Assembly (NCBI GenBank): GCA_014384665.1
Contig: JACNFI010000427.1
Span: 1-10,104, forward strand
Direction of reading: 5' to 3'
Source: Candidatus Cloacimonadota bacterium
Lineage (GTDB): Bacteria; Cloacimonadota; Cloacimonadia; JGIOTU-2
DNA: 10,104 bases
A program made the translations under genes and the position numbers. Positions within the stretch are counted from its first letter, which is position 1. The number at the start of each line of letters is the position of its first letter. The notes below the pieces were generated by a model. That model was given only the letters and a program-made list of their open reading frames with translations. It was not told where the DNA came from and searched no databases. Below are positions 1 to 6,286 of this stretch, in pieces.

Positions 1-280
1 TCAAATTTGTGAGGTAGAGCCGATTAAATTTCCAATCGAGATAAAGGACTGCTATCAGAAAGACAGAAGCAAAAGAACTGATGAAGATGCAAAAATTCAC
101 AAACTCATCTAAAAGTACAGCTCCTATAAATGAGCAGACAAAAAGAAGATAGATTATCCAGAAAATGAATATCACAACAACGGGAATAACGATAAATAGC
201 CAATGAGGATTGGTTTTAAAGATAATTTTTTCATCAGGAAGCAGATATATTGAAGGATTAGATTGGAAGCGTTTGGTCAT
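1..280 (-). CDS. PH-domain-like two-helix membrane protein, partial (3' end outside window)
   Basis: Reading leftward from an ATG at 280, an open frame of 93 codons runs off the window edge. After a short polar N-terminus (about residues 1-25) there are two strongly hydrophobic stretches, about 27-55 and 61-81, that look like a transmembrane hairpin. They are followed by DWKFNRLYLTNL, which resembles the start of a bacterial PH (bPH_2/DUF304, YdbT-type) domain, where an aromatic-rich strand and 'LTN' follow paired helices. The start overlaps the 3' end of the upstream ATPase gene by 23 bases, and no Shine-Dalgarno sequence is visible before it, so translation is probably coupled to that gene. 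The overlap suggests joint function: it could be the membrane partner of the soluble ATPase. The PH call rests on a short stretch and is tentative. The membrane topology is better supported. Confidence 0.6.
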   Translation of the reverse strand, partial: MTKRFQSNPSIYLLPDEKIIFKTNPHWLFIVIPVVVIFIFWIIYLLFVCSFIGAVLLDEFVNFCIFISSFASVFLIAVLYLDWKFNRLYLTNL

Positions 281-1580
281 AAGTATTAGAGGAAGGAGGA
301 GCTTTATAAATTATTTCTCTTTCAACTTGTTTCCTTTTCTTGGTATACATTTTTCTTGATTGATTAATAATATCTCTTTTGTAAGAGGTTTTTATTTTAG
401 GCGAAGCTAATGTAATGGCGCTAAAAGGCTGAGAAGTTTTTCCATCAATCATTAATCTGAGATAGATATGATGATTGGAGAGATTGACAAGATCACATTC
501 ATCAAAAATAGGAGAAAATTCTTTCGCTAAATATCTGGCATCCTCGGCTCCTACTCTGAAAGATATGATTGTACCTGCGTTTCCAAAAATAGCTGCCTTT
601 ATTTTTTCATCAAGCTGTTCTATATACTGATGGGCAAGAATTAGATTTAATCCATATTTCCTGGCTTCAGACAAGATGTCAGCAAAGGACAGAGTGAGAA
701 AATTGTGTATCTCATCTACATAAAGGTAAAATGGTATTCTCTTATTTTCTTTCAAGTTTGCCCGGCTCAAAGCAGCTAATTGAATCTTTGTTACCAGCAT
801 TGCTCCTAGAAGAGCGCAATTTTCTTCACCGATCTTCCCTTTGGCAAGATTAACTATAAGTATCTTTCTTTCATTCATCAAATCCCTTAGATTAAAAGTA
901 TTCTCTTTCTGTCCAACGATATTTCTAAGAGGTAAGCTGGTCAGAAACTGACCAACTTTATTAAGAATAGGCGAAATAGCCTCGGATCTAAGCCAGGCAG
1001 AGTATTTTTCAAACTCATTAAACCAGAATTCTCTTATCTGAGGACTAGAGACGGATTGTAAGGTTTTATTCCTGAATTCTTTATTTGTTAAAAGCCTTGG
1101 CAAATCCAGCAGAGTGCTATTTTGATATTCCAATAGGGTTAAGATCGAATGCCTTAAGATGTGTTCTAGTCTTGGCCCCCAGAAATCCACCCAGATTTTC
1201 TTGAAAACCGAGATAATACCAGAAACTACGAGATGATAGTTGTCAGAATGAACTTTTTCTAAGGGATTAAAGGCTATCGGGAATTCCAAATCTCCAGGAT
1301 TGAAATAGACAACATCCTTTATTCTTCTCTTGGGAATAAAATTCAAAACATCTTCAGCTAAATCTCCGTGAGGATCTATTAATGCTGTACCATTTCCACT
1401 CCTGATATCTGAGACAGCCATATTCTTTATTAATGTGGATTTTCCGGTACCGGTCTTGCCAATGATATACATATGTCCTCTTCGATTCCTTTCTTTGATT
1501 CCGAATCGCTTCTTAATATCCCTATAATCTGTAATCGCAAAAGGTGTGATTGGGTTTTTATTATTTCCTGACTCTTTCAT
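258..1580 (-). CDS. VirD4/TraG-like type IV coupling P-loop ATPase, soluble form
   Basis: A 440-aa AAA-type motor of the TraD/VirD4/HerA-like class, which uses ATP to move DNA or DNA-protein substrates. Residue numbers are from the ATG at 1580. Walker A is GKTGTGKS (41-48), followed by the family's 'TALIDPHGDL' and 'YFNPGD...AFNPLE' segments. Walker B ends in VDE, with D289 and E290. It is followed by the 'LAHQYIEQL' stretch and a C-terminal 'GNAGTIISFRVG' strand typical of TraM-recognition/TraG domains. Unlike classical VirD4 there is no N-terminal transmembrane region. The overlapping downstream membrane protein may supply the anchor. The start is ambiguous: an in-frame TTG at 1589 has GGGGA 7 bases upstream, while the ATG at 1580 has GAGGTG almost touching it. 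Similar soluble forms are, as I recall, common in Patescibacteria. A role in DNA uptake, conjugation or pilus-linked transport is inferred. Confidence 0.87.
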   Translation of the reverse strand: MKESGNNKNPITPFAITDYRDIKKRFGIKERNRRGHMYIIGKTGTGKSTLIKNMAVSDIRSGNGTALIDPHGDLAEDVLNFIPKRRIKDVVYFNPGDLEFPIAFNPLEKVHSDNYHLVVSGIISVFKKIWVDFWGPRLEHILRHSILTLLEYQNSTLLDLPRLLTNKEFRNKTLQSVSSPQIREFWFNEFEKYSAWLRSEAISPILNKVGQFLTSLPLRNIVGQKENTFNLRDLMNERKILIVNLAKGKIGEENCALLGAMLVTKIQLAALSRANLKENKRIPFYLYVDEIHNFLTLSFADILSEARKYGLNLILAHQYIEQLDEKIKAAIFGNAGTIISFRVGAEDARYLAKEFSPIFDECDLVNLSNHHIYLRLMIDGKTSQPFSAITLASPKIKTSYKRDIINQSRKMYTKKRKQVEREIIYKAPPSSNTYDQTLPI

Positions 1581-1724
1581 ACACCTCAATAGTAAATCCC
1601 CAATAATTAAATAAAAAGACAGGAAAAACTGCCTCTTTAAACAAATTATCCTCTCTTGTTGGAACTCATCTATAAGCTAAGCTGAAAGTAGAACCTTAAA
1701 ATCTAATAAATATGGAGGAAAAGA
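1581..1724. other. Divergent intergenic region
   Basis: This gap separates the minus-strand ATPase from the plus-strand operon, so both 5' leaders must lie here. It contains an imperfect inverted repeat, AGACAG...CTGCCT, around 1628-1645. I could not identify a convincing -35/-10 pair for either direction. The clear signal is the plus-strand Shine-Dalgarno GGAGG at 1714-1718, six bases before the ATG at 1725. Confidence 0.5.
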
Positions 1725-2102
1725 ATGAAAAATAAGGTTAAGTGTATCGAATTAAGGACTAATGAGGGAAAGGTTATTTTGAGTCTCTATCTTTACGAAA
1801 AGGAGATTCCTTCAGAAGATAACCTTGAGGCTTCGGTAAACGAGAAAACAGATGTGAAAAAAGAAAAAAGTCAGAAAGGAAATCCAAAAGAAGATGATTC
1901 TCTTATGACTGATGCGCAAAAGAGATATCTATTTAGAATCTTAGCTGGAAATGGATTAGAGGCAGACGAGGCTCATGAAAAATTAAAGGAACTCTTTCAA
2001 GTGGATTCTTTAAAAGATGTAACCAAAGTTGAAGCGAGCAACGTGATCGAGAAATTACTTGAAGAGAGCAAGGGAGAAAAGGATGATAGAGCACCTTTCT
2101 AG
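1725..2102 (+). CDS. Hypothetical protein with helical UBA-like C-terminal domain (phage recombination-type tail)
   Basis: A 125-aa protein I cannot name. Residues 1-27 form a short strand-rich segment. Residues 28-58 are charged, low-complexity linker rich in Glu, Lys, Asp and Ser. The C-terminal half, from MTDAQKRYLFRIL near residue 61, is helical. The pattern 'T-x-A-Q-xx-x-LF-x-I ... G-L ... E-x-LK-x-LF ... S-L-K-D-V-T-xx-x-A-S' resembles the small three-helix domain often found at the end of phage and plasmid recombination or ssDNA-handling proteins. That resemblance is from memory. The start is well set by GGAGG six bases upstream. The stop overlaps the following nuclease gene by 20 bases, so the two are translationally linked and probably act together. 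An accessory or DNA-binding role for the nuclease is inferred, not shown. Confidence 0.75.
   Translation: MKNKVKCIELRTNEGKVILSLYLYEKEIPSEDNLEASVNEKTDVKKEKSQKGNPKEDDSLMTDAQKRYLFRILAGNGLEADEAHEKLKELFQVDSLKDVTKVEASNVIEKLLEESKGEKDDRAPF
2071..2076 (+). promoter_or_regulatory. Shine-Dalgarno deciding the nuclease start
   Basis: AGGGAG lies six bases before the ATG at 2083, inside the preceding gene's coding sequence. The same frame is open from a TTG at 2059, but that codon lacks a comparable signal and would add eight unconserved basic residues. The ATG at 2083 is therefore preferred. Confidence 0.75.
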
Positions 2103-2850
2103 CAGCCAGATGAATCTCTACCTTCAATGCAGCCTTAAGTACAGGTTTCGCTATGTTGATAAAATTCCAGTGCCATTTAAACCGTCAGGGCTTGCTTTTG
2201 GAAGCGCCATTCACTCAACCCTTTCTTGGTTTCACAAAGAGAGAAAAAATGGAAACAAGGTGACTCTGGATGATTTTTTACGGCTTTTTGACACAGACTG
2301 GTACAGTCAGAGAGCAGATGCTGAGATACGATACAAAAGCGGTGAGGATGAGGCGAAGTTAACGGTTATAGCAAAGGAGATCCTGGCACTTTATTATCAT
2401 CAAGAACACAACGGAGTAGCTGACAGTGAGATTCCCTTTGTCGTTCCCTTAGTTAATCCTTCAAACGGAGATAGTCTTGGATTAAATCTTGAAGGTTTTA
2501 TCGACCTTATCGAAAAGGATGACACAATCGTTGAGTTTAAAACCTCAAATCAGACGTATAATCAGAAAAATGTTGATGATAACCTCCAGCTTACTGCCTA
2601 CAGCTATGCTTATGAAATGCTCTATCAGAAGCCTCCAAAGCGTCTGGAAGTGGTAAATTTCGTCAAGACAAAAAAGCCAAAGATGATTATTCTAAAGACA
2701 AAAAGAGATATGAGTGATTATCAGAGATTCTTCTCTCTTGCCTGCCAGGTTCTAAAAGGAATCCAATCTCAAATCTTCTATCCCCGGCCAAGCTTCTGGT
2801 GTAAGGACTGCGAGTATGGAAAGCATTGTAAAGCTTGGGATGTCAATTAG
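2083..2850 (+). CDS. RecB/Cas4-like PD-(D/E)XK nuclease with four Fe-S-type cysteines
   Basis: A 255-aa single-domain nuclease of the PDDEXK_1 (RecB C-terminal, AddB, Cas4-like) class. These cut single strands or ends of DNA during recombination. In order, I see the N-terminal 'LSSSQMNLYLQCSLKYRF' signature with C16, then GSAIH with H44. The core motif is D141 in 'EGFID', followed by E151-F-K153 in 'VEFKTS', and then the QLTAY motif (Q169, Y173). The C-terminus has C240-x2-C243-x5-C249, which with C16 gives the four-cysteine 4Fe-4S arrangement known from AddB and Cas4. All catalytic residues expected for metal-dependent cleavage appear present. It has no helicase domain and overlaps the upstream 125-aa gene. 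The absence of cas1, cas2 and a CRISPR argues against adaptation Cas4 and for a phage-like or element-borne recombination exonuclease. Confidence 0.88.
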   Translation: MIEHLSSSQMNLYLQCSLKYRFRYVDKIPVPFKPSGLAFGSAIHSTLSWFHKERKNGNKVTLDDFLRLFDTDWYSQRADAEIRYKSGEDEAKLTVIAKEILALYYHQEHNGVADSEIPFVVPLVNPSNGDSLGLNLEGFIDLIEKDDTIVEFKTSNQTYNQKNVDDNLQLTAYSYAYEMLYQKPPKRLEVVNFVKTKKPKMIILKTKRDMSDYQRFFSLACQVLKGIQSQIFYPRPSFWCKDCEYGKHCKAWDVN

Positions 2851-2859
2851 TTCTTTCAA

Positions 2860-2893
2860 AAAAGGAAGTAGAAAAACCTACTTCCTTTTATCT
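2860..2893 (+). terminator. Rho-independent terminator after the nuclease gene
   Basis: A perfect 12-base inverted repeat (2860-2871 AAAAGGAAGTAG and 2878-2889 CTACTTCCTTTT) with a six-base loop starts nine bases after the stop codon. It ends in a T-rich tail (TTTTATCTT). It closes the 1725-2850 operon. The A-run before the left arm also gives a T-run on the opposite strand, so it could act in both directions. Confidence 0.9.
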
Positions 2894-2895
2894 TA

Positions 2896-2924
2896 TTGAC
2901 TAAATCATTTATTGATTCTAGAAT
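2896..2924 (+). promoter_or_regulatory. Sigma70-type promoter for the TrlF gene
   Basis: TTGACT (2896-2901) and TAGAAT (2919-2924) each match the consensus at five of six positions, with an exact 17-base spacer. The -35 box begins seven bases after the preceding terminator hairpin, giving a terminator-promoter junction. Transcription would start near 2931, leaving a leader of about 65 bases. That leader holds a four-codon frame, ATG at 2960 to TGA at 2971. Confidence 0.7.
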
Positions 2925-2995
2925 AGAAATGAAATAAGGACGGTGGGAAACAATCTAATATGTTCAGTTGATTTTTCAAGTTATATTTAAATTCT

Positions 2996-5887
2996 ATGTC
3001 CGAAGAAAATAACAAAATTAAATACCCGAGAGGTTCCGAATGGAGAAAGTGGGATATACACATACATAGCCCGCTGTCGATACTCAACAATCAATACCCA
3101 AAATTAGCAAATGGTAATCCCGATTGGGAAGCATTTGTTAAAAAACTCGAATCTCTCGATGTAGCAGTAGTTGGTATCACCGATTACTTTACTATTGATG
3201 GTTATAAAAAATTAAAGGAATTTAAAAAAAGGGGACAACTTACTAATATACACACTATCCTTCCTAATATTGAATTTCGCCTTAAAAGTCTACTATCGAG
3301 CAAAAAAGATGGTGAAAAACCAAAAAGGTTAAACTTCCATATAATTTTTTCTGACGAAGTATCAATAAAGGATATTGAAGAACATTTTCTCCACGATATC
3401 TATTTTTATTATGAAGAAGATCCAGAAAACGACTCCGAACGTAGAAAATTAAAATTATCAAATATTGAAGAACTCGGCAAAAAACTACTCAATCATCATA
3501 AAGCATTTCGAAGAGCTGGTCACGATCCTATAACGCTAGGAGCAATGCAGGCTGTTGTAAACCACGAAGATATTACAAAAATCCTCGCTAATGACAGCAG
3601 GTTTAGAGGTAAGTATGTTGTAGTTCTCCCTGAGGAAGGGTGGTATCTTATTGATTGGGATGGACAAGACCATCATACAAGAAAAACACTCCTACAAAGT
3701 GCGAGTATGGTTTTTTCCTCAAATCATAAGACTTGCTCATGGTGTTTAGGCAAAGAACCTTATTTGGAAGGAGAGAAACATTTTATTAAGGAATTTATAA
3801 CCTTAAAACCCTGTATTCATGGATCTGATGCGCATAAACTTGAGGAAGTCGGACATCCCTGTGCTCTACGAGGGGATAATACACACAAATGCGATGATAA
3901 TCCCAATGAGTGCCAGCCCAGATACTGCTGGGTAAAAGCTGACCCTACTTTTGAAGGATTCAAACAGTTATTATACGAGCCCGAAGAACGAGTTATTGTT
4001 CAAGAAAAAGATCCGAGCCCAATAATAAGCAACTACACTATAAGTGAAGTTGATATTAGTGATGAAAAAATAAATAATGAGCTTTCTTTAAAGAAAACTA
4101 ACATTGCATTGAATACTGCCCTTGTAGCGGTCGTAGGTGGAAAGGGTACCGGCAAAACAGCATTAGTTGATATTGTTGCTAATTGTTATATGGATCGATG
4201 TAATACTGATGACAAAAATTCCTTTGTCCGAAGGATTATCAATGACGATCCCAAAATAGAGACAAAGTTATTATTTAGAGATGGCGGCGAATTTTCAAAA
4301 CAACTAACAGATCAGAATTTTCTTGATGAAGGTCAATTTTTCTATATTGCTCAAGGAAAGCTTGAAAAATATATAGGTGAAGGATCAGATCTTGATAAAT
4401 ATATTAATAATTTAATCTTTGAAAGTCCACAGATTAGAAATTCAATAAAAACTTTTGAATTTGGCGATTTAGTTGAAAAAAGTAAAAATTTTATTGAAAA
4501 AATTGTCTCCAAAAACCAGCTAATTGAAAAAATCGAACAAAAAACAAGCCTGGAAATTTACCAAAGCATTAAACAAGAACAGAGAAAAAATTCAGCAGAT
4601 ATTAAAGATATTGAAAATCGAATTAAAGAACTCGAGAAAGTACAGAGCAAAAAGAATATTGAATTAGCACAAGAAAAGCAAAAAAATCTTGGCGAATTAA
4701 AATCTCGAAGAGATGACTTAGTAGGATTGCGCGACGCAATTAAAAACTCCATCAATTTTCTTGAAGATCAAGTGCTGGAATTCAACGAAAATATTATAAT
4801 TATTAATGAGTTACTTAAAAAGCTTAATATAAAAGAAAAATACGACAAGCTTTCATATGTGCAATGCCCAAATCTGGATAGTAGGCTCAAAACAACCAAA
4901 AAAGAGATAGAAGAATCTATTTCAGAAATAGAAAAAGCACAAAAAGAATTGGATCGTTTTGAGCGAGGGATACAGGAACATACTAAACTCCTGGATCGTA
5001 AACGAGAATTAATTGCTGGTTCAAAAAAAATCGAGGCTAGAATAAAACAATTTAAAGAAGAAAAGAAACGACTGGAGCAAGTTGTTGAAGAAAGAAAGGG
5101 ATTAATGAAAGAATCAATTGAGAATATTGTTGCTCAAAAAAAGAAGTATAAAGAAATAATAAAAATGTTCTCTTCTAAAAAGGCTGATGTCTTGGCTGAT
5201 CTTAATTTTGTTGCGGAAATTCGTTTTGATGCAGATGGGCTATTGAAAAAAGCAGAAAGCATAATGGACAACAGAAAAATAAATATTGATGGGGATGATA
5301 ATACACCGCCCGCATTTGATAAAATTATAAAATTATACTCTGCAATAGTAGAAGGAGACGAGAATAGAATTGGTGATCTTATCAAGGAAATAGAACGCTG
5401 TTATAATGAATTAAAATCAAAAATAAAAAGCTATCCCATTTCAACAGGAGACTTCTATAATTTTCTTTATGGAAACTACATGCGGGTAGTCCCAGTTGTG
5501 AAATATAAAAAGACAGATTTAGAAAAGCTCTCTTTGGGACAAAAGGCAACTATATTGATTAAAATATATCTGGCACAGGGAGATAAACCGATAATCATCG
5601 ATTCGCATGATGATCATCTTGATAATGAATTTATTATGGATGAACTTGTAAAAGCAATTAGACAAGCAAAGAGTTATAGGCAAGTTATTTTAGTGTCTAA
5701 TAATGGAAATGTCGTAATTAATAGCGATGCCGAGCAGATTATTGTTGCCAATATTAATAAAGGTGAAATCTCTTATATTGCAGGTGCAATAGAGAATCCC
5801 AAAATCAGAGATAGAGCGCTGGAGGTTTTAGAAGGAGGGTCGGAGGCATTCAGGAAGCGACAGCAAAAATATCGCATTAATACATAA
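2996..5887 (+). CDS. trlF: TrlF-family PHP-domain plus SMC-like ATPase (Ppl-type antiphage candidate)
   Basis: A 963-aa protein with an N-terminal PHP phosphoesterase-like domain joined to a split SMC-like ATPase. PHP residues include H22-I-H24 in 'WDIHIHSP', D63 in 'GITDYF', E93, H115 and H275-G-S-D278-A-H280. The segment 'WVKADPTFEGFKQLLYEPEERV' that follows is characteristic of the family. Walker A is GGKGTGKT (381-388). Two coiled-coil regions follow, about 505-610 and 625-720. The C-terminal half-site has LSLGQ (845-849), a Walker B ending at D869, and a terminal motif at 901-905. Known family: TrlF-type ATPases, which include the single-gene Ppl defence system as I recall it. The inferred role is nucleotide-driven nucleic-acid cleavage during phage infection. 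Oddities: Walker B continues DSHDDHLDN and the usual histidine loop reads SNNGN. Seven cysteines cluster at 247-311. There is no Shine-Dalgarno before the ATG, and no upstream in-frame start exists before a TGA at 2969. It has its own promoter and stands alone. Confidence 0.87.
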   Translation: MSEENNKIKYPRGSEWRKWDIHIHSPLSILNNQYPKLANGNPDWEAFVKKLESLDVAVVGITDYFTIDGYKKLKEFKKRGQLTNIHTILPNIEFRLKSLLSSKKDGEKPKRLNFHIIFSDEVSIKDIEEHFLHDIYFYYEEDPENDSERRKLKLSNIEELGKKLLNHHKAFRRAGHDPITLGAMQAVVNHEDITKILANDSRFRGKYVVVLPEEGWYLIDWDGQDHHTRKTLLQSASMVFSSNHKTCSWCLGKEPYLEGEKHFIKEFITLKPCIHGSDAHKLEEVGHPCALRGDNTHKCDDNPNECQPRYCWVKADPTFEGFKQLLYEPEERVIVQEKDPSPIISNYTISEVDISDEKINNELSLKKTNIALNTALVAVVGGKGTGKTALVDIVANCYMDRCNTDDKNSFVRRIINDDPKIETKLLFRDGGEFSKQLTDQNFLDEGQFFYIAQGKLEKYIGEGSDLDKYINNLIFESPQIRNSIKTFEFGDLVEKSKNFIEKIVSKNQLIEKIEQKTSLEIYQSIKQEQRKNSADIKDIENRIKELEKVQSKKNIELAQEKQKNLGELKSRRDDLVGLRDAIKNSINFLEDQVLEFNENIIIINELLKKLNIKEKYDKLSYVQCPNLDSRLKTTKKEIEESISEIEKAQKELDRFERGIQEHTKLLDRKRELIAGSKKIEARIKQFKEEKKRLEQVVEERKGLMKESIENIVAQKKKYKEIIKMFSSKKADVLADLNFVAEIRFDADGLLKKAESIMDNRKINIDGDDNTPPAFDKIIKLYSAIVEGDENRIGDLIKEIERCYNELKSKIKSYPISTGDFYNFLYGNYMRVVPVVKYKKTDLEKLSLGQKATILIKIYLAQGDKPIIIDSHDDHLDNEFIMDELVKAIRQAKSYRQVILVSNNGNVVINSDAEQIIVANINKGEISYIAGAIENPKIRDRALEVLEGGSEAFRKRQQKYRINT

Positions 5888-5968
5888 GCTCGTAGCATTA
5901 TATAAACAAAAATATCCTGATTTTATACTTAGAATTATTTTAAAAATACTGACTCAGTTAGTGAGATT

Positions 5969-5996
5969 TTTGCCTATAAAGGCAAATTTTCCCCAC
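5969..5996. repeat. Hairpin repeat copy A (TTTGCCT-ATAA-AGGCAAA-TTTTCCCCAC)
   Basis: Seven-base perfect arms, TTTGCCT and AGGCAAA, flank an ATAA loop. They are followed by TTTTCCCCAC. The element lies 81 bases after the TrlF stop. Copy B at 8441-8470 shares the arms and the trailing T-run plus CCCAC, but has a different loop. Such paired elements behave like REP-type intergenic palindromes or segment boundaries. Confidence 0.75.
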
Positions 5997-6012
5997 AAAG
6001 ATGTACTAAAAA

Positions 6013-6043
6013 CCGAGAGAATTATCCTCTCGGATATTTTTTT
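6013..6043 (+). terminator. Rho-independent terminator downstream of the TrlF gene
   Basis: CCGAGAG (6013-6019) pairs perfectly with CTCTCGG (6027-6033) across a seven-base loop, followed by ATA and seven Ts (6037-6043). It separates TrlF transcription from the OLD unit. Confidence 0.9.
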
Positions 6044-6046
6044 GTG

Positions 6047-6076
6047 TTAATATTAAAATATAGGGCTTTTTATAAT
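6047..6076 (+). promoter_or_regulatory. Candidate promoter for the OLD unit
   Basis: A consensus -10 box TATAAT at 6071-6076 is preceded by TTAATA (6047-6052, four of six matches) at an 18-base spacing. It begins four bases after the terminator T-run. The weak -35 keeps confidence modest. An activator or the adjacent palindrome could modulate it. Confidence 0.45.
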
Positions 6077-6092
6077 CTTATCATAGCATTAT

Positions 6093-6107
6093 TTATTACT
6101 GTAATAA
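6093..6107. promoter_or_regulatory. Operator-like palindrome TTATTAC-T-GTAATAA
   Basis: A perfect 15-base palindrome with seven-base arms around a central T. It sits about 10 bases downstream of the start point predicted from the TATAAT at 6071. That position suits a repressor dimer blocking transcription of the OLD gene. No regulator gene is visible in the window, so the ligand protein is unknown. Confidence 0.35.
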
Positions 6108-6126
6108 GTTTTGTCAGCTGAGCTTT

Positions 6127-6282
6127 ATGGCAAACGTAAAGATTATAAAATCTAAAAGAAAAATACAATAAGCTATTAGAAGAATTAGATGATAAAAAGA
6201 AAATGAAAAAGGTGAGAAAGAAAAGGCAAAAATAAAAAGACAGAAAATCGAAAAAGTGATAATAAAATTTAAAGGAAGATAA
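6127..6282 (+). pseudogene. Frameshifted remnant of a small lysine-rich coiled-coil protein
   Basis: An ATG at 6127 opens MANVKIIK... but stops at 6171. A second frame then reads LKEKYNKLLEELDDKK (about 6152-6199). The sequence continues, back in the ATG's frame, as ENEKGEKEKAKIKRQKIEK... to a TAA at 6280-6282. Joined by two indels inside A-runs (around 6146-6150 and 6194-6203), they make one protein of roughly 50 residues with heptad character that would end just before the OLD gene's ATG. That is the pattern expected of a decayed small gene. However, the region is so A-rich that lysine-rich open stretches could arise by chance. Confidence 0.3.
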
Positions 6283-6286
6283 AAAT

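Larger units (their letters stand above)
5888..6286 (+). other. 399-base gap between TrlF and OLD genes
   Basis: No intact gene is seen here. In order it holds an 11-base palindrome ACTGACTCAGT (5948-5958), hairpin repeat copy A, a strong terminator, a candidate promoter, an operator-like palindrome, and a lysine-rich stretch that looks like a small frameshifted gene. These are listed separately. Confidence 0.7.

Noticed and set aside
2083..2850. Cas4 of a CRISPR-Cas locus
   Set aside because: The Fe-S PD-(D/E)XK layout is Cas4-like, but there is no CRISPR array and no cas1, cas2 or effector gene. AddB/RecB-type or phage exonucleases share the same motifs.
1933..3090. Minus-strand open frames at 1933-2127 and 2905-3090
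   Set aside because: The first is antisense to two overlapping genes. The second crosses the TrlF promoter and start. Neither shows a domain or ribosome site.
4558..5385. Minus-strand open frames inside the TrlF coiled-coil region (4558-4755 and 5134-5385)
   Set aside because: They are antisense to a clear coding sequence and have low-complexity Ser/Phe-rich products with no ribosome sites. They are artefacts of Lys/Glu-rich codons on the other strand.
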